Source: Hydractinia symbiolongicarpus
Taxonomy: Eukaryota > Cnidaria > Hydrozoa > Anthoathecata > Hydractiniidae
DNA length: 64,000 nt
Reading direction: 5' to 3'
Assembly: GCF_029227915.1 (NCBI RefSeq)
Contig: NC_079888.1
Location: 15,793,001-15,857,000 of the forward strand
Below are positions 12,871 through 23,300 of this stretch, in pieces. How positions within the stretch are numbered: the first letter of the stretch is position 1; each line of letters starts with the position of its first letter. Below the pieces are notes generated by a model that made no database searches, had not been told where the DNA came from, and worked only from the letters and a program-made list of their open reading frames with translations. The position numbers were made by a program, and so were the translations under genes.

Positions 12871-15800
12871 TTGTATCTTCCGTTGTTTTCTCTTTCAGTG
12901 GATTGCACAAACAGTGTTAGAACCGCTAGTTAAAGAAATCGACGACATCAATAAACGATTAACTTCGATGGGAAGTCCCGATCTACACCTGGGAGGTTTG
13001 ATTGACTTAATATTCTAAGTAGTGGTTTTAGCTGACACCCTTTTCACCAGTATTGTATTGCTGGTTTCCCGATATAGTTAATGTCTTGCTGGTTCCCCGA
13101 TATAGCTAATGTATTGCTGGTTTCCTGATATAGTCAATGTATTTCTGGTTCTCCGATATATATAATGTATTGCTGGTTTCCCGATATAGTCAATGTATTT
13201 CTGGTTCTCCGATATATATAATGTGTTGCTGGTTCCCCGGTATAGCTAATTCAACGAGCACTAGTTTTTTCATCGACCTTCTTTTATTTAAAATCTTTTT
13301 TCGTTTATAGTGATCAGTCATTCGTCATTGCAGAGTTTACAAACTACAAAGGGACAACATCTTCCATCGCTGCAATCAGTGGTCCCTTACTTGGATGTGA
13401 CCACGAACCAAGAATACCTGGTTAGTCGTATTAAAGGTAATGTTTGGAATTTTTAATGTGTGTGGCTTGTTTGACCAATATACCAGCTGAATAGCTCTTT
13501 GGCTTGTATTACGCTAACTCAACAGTGATGCATTCTTTTTGAATTTCCTCAATTAACATGACATGTAACATCGACTCTTTCATTTGCGCCAGTAAGGGCT
13601 AAGGGCCAACAAGGTACTGATTTTTTTTGTGTGATAGACCAACTTGTGATTACTCTTCTTTGTTTCCAGAACTTGCTACTGGTGGATGTTTACGTTTGTA
13701 TCGCTGGGATGAAGGAGGATCGTATAAAAACAAACCATGGAATCCTGATCTTCCAACTGATGCGCAGGTTAGAAATGGAGGTTTAAATGTTTTATTTTAA
13801 GAGAAACCTAGTGCTAGAGCCTCTGAATCATTACGAGACTATATGCTGTAGAACTACACAAGCTTGTTTCGAAAACTTTAAAAAATAAAACAATTCCCAA
13901 TATCTAGTGTTAATTTAGCCCGGAGACAATTTTTTAAAAAAGTTACAGCTTTACAATTTAGAATTTGAACTGCTTTGCAAGTAGGTTAGACTTTCCACGT
14001 TTGATTGTAACGGTAGACTTAATAAAGATATTTTTTAAATCAAAATTTAACTTAAGAAACTGTGTTATTTATCAAAAAGTTCGAGAAACGGAAAAGAATG
14101 AAAAATTTGTCAACGATATTTTATCTAGATTGTTTTCAATTTATTTTGTACGTACATGGATACACACTTACCTTCGAATCCACGCTACGCAGAGGGAAAA
14201 AGTTTTACTGGCTTGCACTATCTGAAGACACCTGCTAAACCAGGTAAGCAGTGACGCTTAATACGACAGCAACCGAAGCTAGAATGATGTACAGATTTTG
14301 TACAGATGATTGTTCCAGTTTTACTCCATGGATTTCTAACCACATTTTGAGCATCAACCATGAAAACTGTAACGTCGTTACTTTTCTGTTTTAGGAGACA
14401 AGAAAAGTTCGTTGGTGTTATATCAATCCAGAACGCAGAAACCGTATTTTAAAGTTTTAGTGGAAGACGAAATTTGCGAGCTTCCTAAGGTGAACTAATT
14501 ATCTTAGGGTACAGCAAAAAAAAGAGACGAATATTCTTTACTTTTTAAAAATAGTTTTGTACCTCTCTCTCTCTCTCTCATCATGTTAACTTAAAGTGTT
14601 CAATATTTTTCTCAGTAATTGTAAAAGTATAATGTTTGTGTAAGACTCTGTGACTGTACATGTTAACATTATATTTTTTAAAGGGAATTGGTTAGATATC
14701 AAAACCTCAATTTAAGAAAAATATCAAAAAATTCTAAAATATTAAATTTCAACTGTTGGTTTGTTGGTTCCATAAATCTCATGTTTCTAAGTATTTCTTC
14801 CCTGTTATTTCTCTTTTAGGGACGAAACAATTTGTTTTGTGCAATTGTCGTGTTTTTGTATTACGCGAAAAGAAATTATCATGGCATGTTACAGTAAGTT
14901 TTTTTTCTGTAGCTTTTATTTTTACGGAATAGAGTTGGGTAAGCCGCATTTGCAGTAAATTCTTTTTGAATAAACTTGTAATATTGCCATACGCTTCTGA
15001 TATACACCCCATTAGTTAGGATTAAAGGGGACCCGAGGTCTAAAATGGTGTTGGACTTATATTATAGAGCTTAAAAAGTTAGTTAACAAGTCTTTTTTAA
15101 TTTTTTCGAAAAGCTTTTTTTATTCTCAAGATATTTACATCTAAAGAATTTTAGATTTAATTATGCTGCATGAATTATGATGTCATATTTCAGATTTGAT
15201 TATACTGCATAAATCATATATAAATCATCGCAAATTTTGGCATTTTTTTCATCAGAAATTTAGACCTGTTAAGGGATGTGCATTCAAACTTTATCAATGC
15301 ATAGGTATTATAAAGGTGAATTCATTAACATATTTTGCCAAAATGACACTCGCTTGCTCGTCCCAGGCCTCATAATTTTTTGGGATCTGTATGTCGGTTT
15401 GCAATCAAATTTCGTGAGTAAACATATAGGGCTTATACAAGCTTACGCAGAAAAAAATTATGTTATCAATTCACCAATATCATTTTATACCTCGGGTTCC
15501 CTTTAACATTAGGGAGCTATTGGGAGAGCAACTTACTAAATCTGTTAATAGTGTGCTTTGTACACAAATAGACCTTAATTTTGGATGTAGAATAAATAGA
15601 ATACAAAATGTTGATACATAATTCGCGCACTAAGCATTTTATCGAAGTAGGATAAAAACTAAACTTGGAGTTCTAATTATCCAGTATAATAATTCTTTCA
15701 ACTAGTCGTTAACCCGTGGATAAATCCACGGATTCGCCCATCTTGTGTGTCTCGCTACTGCGGTTACCATTTTGCATGACAGACAGACGCATACGGGTAT

Positions 15801-15907
15801 TATAATATAGATACTTGAATTTTCAACATTTAAATATTTTAACTTTTAGACGAGTAAACCTTGGCATGTCTGGCATCAATGTTTTGTGGATATTAGACAA
15901 GAAGTAA
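9817..15907 (+). CDS. TMEM209: Transmembrane protein 209 (TMEM209), 17 exons
   Basis: Exons: 9817-10028, 10323-10381, 10487-10621, 10722-10859, 11099-11367, 11524-11594, 11669-11700, 12069-12158, 12339-12496, 12685-12747, 12899-12995, 13311-13436, 13670-13767, 14129-14243, 14395-14489, 14820-14893, 15850-15907 (629 aa; human about 560). All junctions keep phase; the exon 5 donor (ATG/GTTGGT) is weak but is the only one avoiding a stop. Two membrane segments near the N-terminus (ARWCLINLILALLFFF; YFFTLMFSWNVLTNLY) are followed by NVILSPKQKSLLGI, as in vertebrates. A Ser/Pro/Gly/Arg region carries about eight (Q/R)xSPGR-type repeats (exon 5). The conserved C-terminal domain starts at WIAQTVLEPLVKEI and includes PYLDVTTNQEYLVSRIKE, NPDLPTDAQ, NLFCTYMDTHLP and ends VNLGMSGINVLWILDKK. 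TMEM209 is a nuclear-envelope/ER protein linked to nuclear pore components in mammals; its molecular function is poorly known. Confidence 0.95.
12785..12869. repeat. (TCTG)n microsatellite in TMEM209 intron 10
   Basis: About 21 nearly perfect copies of a TCTG/CTGT tetranucleotide lie in the intron between exons 10 and 11. The array ends about 30 bp before the acceptor AG (12897-12898) and supplies most of the local pyrimidine tract. Open frames of LSVCLSVC type across it are artefacts. Confidence 0.95.
13055..13250. repeat. 28-bp minisatellite, 7 copies
   Basis: Seven head-to-tail units of exactly 28 bp (consensus GTATTGCTGGTTYCCCGATA plus TAGYTAAT) begin at 13055, 13083, 13111, 13139, 13167, 13195 and 13223, in the intron between TMEM209 exons 11 and 12. 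Units alternate between two sub-types (GTATTGCTGG and GTATTTCTGG), which suggests duplication of a dimer. Confidence 0.93.
15022..15506. mobile_element. MITE with TTAAAGGG...CCCTTTAA ends, copy 1 (full)
   Basis: Lies in the last intron of TMEM209. The left end TTAAAGGGGACCCGAGG (15022-15038) and right end CCTCGGGTTCCCTTTAA (15490-15506) are inverted repeats with one mismatch. The outer TTAA may be a target-site duplication, as in piggyBac-type insertions. A second, truncated copy is at about 40862-41121. The interior has no coding capacity. Confidence 0.8.
15700..15813. repeat. Dispersed stem-loop repeat, copy 1
   Basis: Begins ACTAGTCGTTAACCCGTGG, folds into a short hairpin (CCGTGG/CCACGG) and ends GACAGACAGACG..ATACGGGTATTATAATATAGAT. 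It is collinear with the copy at 55892-56042. Probably the end of a retroelement, family not identified. Confidence 0.75.
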
Positions 15908-17013
15908 CGCCACGTTGGAGTCGTCGATGAGAGGGCGTTATGAGGATAGGGCGTTATTTTAACTTTTTATGCGAGTAGTTATTTTGACATTATATTTAAT
16001 TGACGCGTGTATATATTTTCTTGCGCAAAGAAAAATATTTTTAAAGTTCTTGTTTTTATTTTTAATTTTTAAGGACGAGTGTGCAAGCGAGGGAGGTTTG
16101 TTTATTTCAAATTGGTCTCTCCAAACCTGATGTTTTTTTAGAGGACACCTTAAAATTCAAGTTGTGTGCGGATTATGTGTTGCGATATGTACCAGTGGAA
16201 CTAAATATAAAAACGTAGGGTAAAAAAAAGAGTCCCGCTGTGCATTTTGACTTTTAAAAATGTCATTCAAAATTTGAATGTGTCCCGAAAAAGTGCTACG
16301 ATCATTTTGAAATTTCGCGGAATTAAATTTTGCAGCCCACAAAGAATATGTAAACAAATTTTAACCACCGAGAACAAAATGAGTAAACTGCAACATGACG
16401 TCAAGTGTACAGAGAGAACATGATTTGTTTAACAATCTTAAACCCGACAATTCATTGAAACAAAACAGGAAAACGCCTAAAAAACTCGAAGAAACATTTC
16501 AGTGAAAAAAATCCGAACATTTTTGTTTTGTTTTTCCTCTCGAATTTTGCAGGAGTTATGTAACTCACCAATGCTTTCTTTGTTTCTTTGTTCTTCGAGT
16601 GTATGATATGAATGATGACGTTTTCCACGATATTTCACTCGCATAGCTCACAAACAGAAAGCCGGGTATTATTTCGATGAAATTAAAAGAGCAGAATACC
16701 AGAGGCTGTACAGAATTAAGGATTAAAAAAAGAAATATTGAATTCAAAAAGACTATATTTAAAGATCTAAAAAAATCCATAAATAAATTACATCACCAAA
16801 TAAAAACAGGTATAAAAACAAATATAATCTATCAACAATTAAAAAAAATAATTTTGTTTTTTATACAATAAATGGTCAACTATAGTTTATATCTTAATGC
16901 CAGAAATTTTCGCGACCTTTTTTACTCTATTCATTTGGCACGTTTAATCGCGCGTGGAATTCAAAGGGGTGCGAAAATATCTGGAATTAGGTTATTTCGT
17001 CGGCGACTTCAGC
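15908..17013. other. Convergent intergenic region between TMEM209 and ANKRD26
   Basis: AT-rich sequence with the presumed 3' UTRs of two convergent genes. Short open frames (16157-16357, 16565-16780, 16677-16871) are lysine/phenylalanine-biased and match nothing I know. Confidence 0.5.
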
Positions 17014-17114
17014 TTAGCACATTCCGTCGTTTGAGCGATAGGTAATCTCTTTCAGCTGTTTTGTGAGGCGACAAAGCCGCAGGCGTGCTCCACAACTTTT
17101 GGTGATGTAAATCG
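17014..17114 (-). CDS. Possible terminal exon of the ANKRD26-like gene
   Basis: The last exon I can support (17213-17273) ends in phase 1 at a strong GTAAGT donor, so at least one more exon is needed. A TTTACTTAG acceptor at 17115-17116 would open 101 nt in the required phase, ending at a TAA (17014-17016) and adding about 32 residues. I see no clear match to the conserved C-terminus of vertebrate ANKRD26, so this is a guess from splice signals. Confidence 0.3.
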
Positions 17115-17212
17115 CTAAGTAAACCTTTTAAAAAAAAGAAGGCAAATTCCATGATCGTCTCATGTAAACTAGCAAATACAAAAAAAGAAAATTATTCCAC
17201 ATATTAACTTAC

Positions 17213-20200
17213 TTGTGGCTCGAGGTGAGAGCAGCGATCGGTTTCTATCATCTCCCAACTCATCGTCGAATAACTGAAAATAAAGATTCAATAAATACAT
17301 AAGGGTAAAAGAAAAAAAAATGTTTGCATTTAAAGTAACTGACCTTTTTGGAAACTTTTGATTTGTTTATGGTTTCGTCAAATAAGTAATTTGTTCGACT
17401 TCGTTCATGACTACAATATAAAAGTGTATTCATATTAAACTATAAAATGCACGTAAACAAGCAAAAGGAAATGACACAGTGTAAAACATACCTTAGACGA
17501 TCATTTGTCAGGTTTAGTTTTTCCGAGAGATAATCTTTTGCAGTTCGTTCTTGTTCAAATAACTCCTAAAAAAATTTGGATGCAAAACATTCAAACATCA
17601 CGTCATTTAATGAACATTAAAATCAAATTAAAACTTTAAATAACCGCATACTCTATATCTTTTTGCCTCAACCTCAGATGTGTCTCGCTTTGCCAAACCT
17701 TCGTGCAAAGTTGAACGCACCATGCTTAATTCATTCTAGAGTCAAAAATCAATCTATTATCACAAGCATTTATATTTCAAATCACTCTAAAGCACTAAGA
17801 ATTGAGAGAATAACAACCTTTAGATCCGAAACCGTTTCTTCGAAAGATTTACGAGCTCTGGACTCCTTTTCGTTTCGTATTTTCTCGAAAGCTTCACGAG
17901 CGAGAGACTAAAACGAAACCGCAATAAATTTACTGATAAAAAAAAACAGATTTTAATAGACATTTAAAAAAAAACGAATACATGTCATACTTGTTCTTCA
18001 AGATGCATGTTCACTTCCTGTAATTTTTTATTCAAATCAAGTCGCGCCTAAAAAAATAATTTTTTGAGGAAAATCAAACCAAAAATACGCCGGTACTAAG
18101 GCCAGATGATGGAAGCAAGATTACCTTCGTTTCCAAAGCGCGTTTAAACTCTTCAATTTCTTCTTGGGGGATGTAATTCTTGTTAAAATATTTCTTTTGT
18201 TCTTCCAGCTCGTTTCCTAATTCGCGACATTTCTTTTCCAACTTCTCCACTTCATACGCGTGAACCTGCTCGCACAAAAAGAGAGAAAACGGTAAATTTG
18301 GAAGACGAAAATGAATTTTAGAAGCTATCTTAAAAAAATCGCTTTACCTTATCTTGTGTTTTGTAGTCAGTTAATTCTAAGAAAGTAATGGTATTAAGAA
18401 TTTAGAACATAAAGAATAAAAATAGTTGCATTTATTGGCTTCCCTGTCAAAACTTTCGGCATATATAACTATACAGAAAAACACAAGTTAATTAATTCAA
18501 ATACCTTTCATTTGTTGCCGACATAGCTTTTCAGAATTCGTTCTCATCTCCTGCTCATGACTCAATCGATCTGATAATTGGTCCAACTATAGAAAGGAAT
18601 ACCACCAAAGCGTTCATGTCACAATGAAATGCAATACAATAACAGTAACTATTCGTAATACACTCCCAACTACTTTGCACTACTCACCTGACGTCGTAAT
18701 TTAGTAACATTCGAATTTATTGCTTCACGTTCTCGATCAAATTCGGCATGAAGGGCAGGAATACGAGATTCTCCAGTTTCATACCCCTACAACAAAGGTA
18801 AATTCACGTGCACAGACAAATCAGAACTTTTTTGAGCGCGCGGACTTCCGAGAGCACAAATTTTCGCGATAACTTACGCTGTTAAAAATTTTGTTATTCG
18901 CAAACGCTTGAATTTTTAAGTTCGTTAATGATCACATTATATCATTAAAACAACAACAAAAAAAAACACAACAATATCAAGACTAGGGTTGAGTTTGTTT
19001 AGACATTTTATTGACGTGAAAATACGCATATGGCATTTTTCCCACTCGTCACGTTTGTGTTCTGGAATGTTTTTACATGTACAGAAGTTTATAGCTAACT
19101 TGCACATAGAATATTTTTTGAATTCGCGAAAGTACAATCGAAAAATTTTGTGCGTGCGAAAGATTACGCTTTAAAGTAGATCAAAATATAGGACGTAAAA
19201 ATATTTTGGAATTTTAGAAGAGCTTAAACATCTAAACAAAACCAACATATTGTCAAATGGCCTACAATAACAAGCTCTTCAAAAAAAAAATTTCTAAGAA
19301 AAAAATCTTAGCTACCTTCACTTTTCGTTGGTACTGCTTTAACTTATTTCTCAATGCAGAAACTTCTTTGTGGTGTTGTAATGATCTGAAGCAATAAAGG
19401 TTAACGAGTTTAAAAATTGGATTTGTAGAAATCGTAATAGTGAGAAATCATTTATAATTAAAACGCAGATGCTGAATGAAAGACTGATTTCTGATTTTAT
19501 TTTATTTATTGTGTTTCCAGACAATTCTTCGGTTGACTATAATAACGCGTTCTGTCAAAAATGGATAAAAATGTTTTACGCGACTTTCCAGTACACCGCA
19601 TACGGATTAAAATATCACGTTTTTAATCGGCAGTTCCATTTTTTAGTTCGCAAGTATAGTGGCAAGTATAGTGGTCACCTTTGTTCATATAACTCAATTT
19701 TGCTGTCTGATCCCTTCTTTAAATCCAAAGCTCTTCTTGTTTTGCGTTTCTCCTTAAAATATAATCAAAATAAAACTGATTTGTGAGACTGAGTTTTGTA
19801 AACATCAGAAAACTGTTGTGACGAGATAAGAAACTAACCTCTTCGATATCGCTTCTCAAGTTGTTGATTAATTTCTCCATTTCAATAACCTACAATTTTA
19901 CAAAAGATACAATAACTGTATGACGTGTGACTTGTCAACTGTGTAACAAGTTATGAAGAGAGGAATGGGTGTGTGAAAGAAATGCAAAAATGATTATCAT
20001 GCATGGATAATTTCATATGTTGTCACTCACATTGCTGGACATAATAAAAACAACAACAAACAGAATATCAGAAAATAATCATCACGGTAGATTGACATAA
20101 ATCACACTTAAATCAATCAATCTTAATAACAATTATAACCCAATTCACCTTTAGCCCAAGTTTAGATCTTGATTTCACTTCTGATTCCCATAATCCTTTG

Positions 20201-20319
20201 TGTTCTTCCGCTTCTCTCTGTCGATGTGATCTATGCAGCGCTTCTGAATGTAGCTTCTCTTCCAGCGCTATGTTGTTTCCCTTCACGTCTGATAACAATG
20301 CTTCTAAATTTTCACGAGC
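17213..20319 (-). other. ANKRD26: ANKRD26-like block IV: exons 39-51, C-terminal coiled coil
   Basis: Exons 20149-20319, 19839-19889, 19316-19385, 18688-18786, 18505-18586, 18348-18376, 18125-18265, 17991-18047, 17818-17907, 17652-17735, 17492-17565, 17344-17410, 17213-17273. The segment ELFEQERTAKDYLSEKLN then LTNDRLR is the best landmark for the ANKRD26 C-terminal region; the tail turns acidic (LFDDELGDDRNRSLLSPRAT). One junction (exon 40 to 41) breaks frame unless a microexon of length 3n+2 lies between 19386 and 19838. Confidence 0.82.
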
Positions 20320-23300
20320 CTAAAATTAAGTCCACAATATGAGTTGCATACATCTAAAAGTCCTTGTTCCCTAATAGTTCTCTTTGTGAATCATATTTTA
20401 ATCGAACTACACTCAAAAGATTGCCAACAAATTGAAAGGCATTCAGGCCGACGAAAGCATGAGACGGTATAATTATTTAGAACGACGAATAATTTGGGAC
20501 ATCAAGATGTATTACTTACTCTGCGAAAAATAGTTTTCGCTAATTTTGTGCATTTATTCAACAGTTTTTGAACTTTTGCTCGACAAGGAACAGCCTGCAC
20601 TGCTTCCCTTTTCCCACAGTGACGAAATTTTAGAAAAGTTTTGAAAAAAAGATGATGAAATAATAGACCGGTAAATTTGAGCTGAAATCCCAAATTCGAT
20701 ATTTCTGAAATATTTAGGTTCGAGTTTTTTTACTAGTTCAAAAATCTTAAAAAAAATCATATGTATTTTAAATACAGGAATCTTTAAAATTTTATCCGAG
20801 ATGAAAACAGCAAAATAAAATAGCTGTGGATTCATTCACCTCAAAATAATCAGCGTTCGCGCATCCAACAAAATATTGTAACCCATCAAAAGTTTCTTTG
20901 TTGTTTTTGAAGCTTACGGCTGCCATTTTGATTTTTTTTACGATTTTACTTGCGGCTTTTTTTCGCGACGGCGTTGTTTGCGGTACGGATGAACGCACTT
21001 ATTCTGAAAATGCGCTAGTCGAAAGAAAAAACTGAGTGACAACTTAAAAAAATGTAGCTACAGACATTTAGTATTATTGTGTTATTATTTTGCAGTTTAT
21101 AAATTATTATTACTCCAGTATAATTTTTTAATCGGACAAATAGCTTAAGACATCAACAGCAATTTGTTTAGACAATTAAAATATCTTAAAGCCACAAGTA
21201 GTAAAAAATGTAATTGTGAATGTATTAAATAGATTTTATACGTTTAATACTGATGGCTCAGGCTGATGTGAAGTAGCCTCGCTGGCGGTCGAGGTGAGCA
21301 TGTTTAGTACCGGAGCAGAGATGTGAGAGGCACCGGAAGCCCTCGCAAGCGTGGCCGCGTTCTGTGCTTAGAGAACCACAAGCCGTCGTCGGCTGTAGGC
21401 AGGAGCTTCTGTCGCCGGGCTTCTTATTATTACTTTCTTTCTTTTAACATGAAACAATAACTTAACTAGCCAGACTAAAAAGAATGGCACTTTGTATCCG
21501 TAACTACACACCTCGTTCGCGGATCGAAGTTCTTGTATCAGCATTTCAGCTTTCGCTTTTTCTTCACGAAGATCGGCCTCTGCCGTTATATTTTGATTTT
21601 TCAGGTCTTTTAAATTATCTTGTAAGTCGAACTAAAATTGAATAAACCCATTTCTTTACGTCTGCTGCCAATGTACACGAATTTTTAAGTTTACAAAATC
21701 GACTTACGGTTGCTTTTCTCATATTTTCCACTTCGCCAGATTTGTATACAAGACGTTTAGTAGTCTCGTCTGTTAAATGTCTCGATTTTTCTAATTCTGA
21801 GTTCATTTCATGTACATGTTGTTCAATTTCAAATTTATTTTCTTCGAGAATTTTCACCTAAAATTACGGGGCAAACAAATTCTTTATGCATGTGTACTTT
21901 GTACCATTACCGACTAAAAGCGCCGTGATCGTATAGTGGTTAGTACATTGCGTTGTGGCCGCAATAACCCAGGTTCGAATCCTGGTCACGGCACGATTTT
22001 ATTTTTTTACAGTTTAGCTGATGAAGCTGATAAAATATTTTTAGTATAAAAACAAACAACTTTAGTTAGAAGAGTAGCTAGCTAACAATATTTCCAATCA
22101 AATAATTGAATGAATTTTTCCAAATTTTTCTCGCAAAAGAAGAAAAAAAATCTTAGAATACGACAAAAAGATTGATTTTTTTGCCGCAGTTAAAATTTTT
22201 TAACTTTTTGTTTTTATTGACAAACATATTTTTTTAAGCCATAAATTTTGATAGTTTAAAGTTTAATAAAACAATTGTTATTAAAATGAATGGCGCTGGA
22301 TGTTCATAACCTACTGTAGATAAAGATCATTATATTTCGCTCATCTGTTGCATCCCGTGTGGTCTAGTGGTTAGGATCCGGCGCTCTCACCGCCGTGCCC
22401 GGGGTTCGATTCCCCGCGCGGGAGCTTTTTACTTTTTTTTCCACGACAAATTTTTATATGTTTACCTCATTATGTAATCCAGAAACTGCTTTTCTTAGAT
22501 CCATGTTCTCAGATAATACTTTTTCCCTCTCCTAAAATATTTTAAATTCACAAGTTTTGACTGTGAATTAAACAAAAATTACAGCTACGGCGTCTCTGGA
22601 CATGTTCTATGAACTTTGCATGTATCTGAATATTCTCTTCATGACAAATATGTCTTTCGAGGCCTTTTTTCAGTGCTACGGTTAATCTTAATACAACTCA
22701 ACACAAAAAAGGAAACAGGCGTTACAATTTCCCAGAATACAACTCGCTTTTCCGGTCTCACCTTGGTTAAAACGTTTTTTTCAGTATTAGCATCATTCAA
22801 ATCGTCTCTCGTAATCACCAAATTCTAAAAGACAAACTGGCATTTTCACAATGTACAGAACACGAACACACATAGCTACATCAAGGGCTTGTTCTAAATA
22901 AAAAGAAAATTGTATTTTCCGGATCTTGGGTGGTGTTATTATCCTTATCTCCGGTTTAAAAAGTTTTGGATAAGAATCGAATGTTAAAGTGCAATGTCTC
23001 AATGTTAGTTGTGCAGAAACTGAGTGGGGAAGCTTCACTACCATGTTGCTACGACATCTTAACTAAGGACGACCTTAACTTTACCTCGTTCAGTTTTTTA
23101 CACTCGTCAATTTTCTCCTTTAACTTGTCTTCACTCGCCACAAGTTCAGTCCGTAGTTTTTCAAGACGTAAGTTTTGTTGTTCGTTCTTCAACAGTAATT
23201 CTGTCTTTTCCTAAGTCAGTGATGAAAAGTGCTGACAGGACTCTCCAGTGATAGAGAGGACTGGAGGTGAGTTGTGCATGTGTGTATGTATTATGATGTA

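Noticed and set aside
12688-13018. Open frames rich in LSVCLSVC
   Set aside because: Translation of the (TCTG)n microsatellite fused to the flanking TMEM209 exons; not separate genes.
20502-20835. Minus-strand open frames between exons 38 and 39 of the ANKRD26-like gene
   Set aside because: No acceptor/donor pair keeps frame and the flanking exons already splice cleanly to each other.
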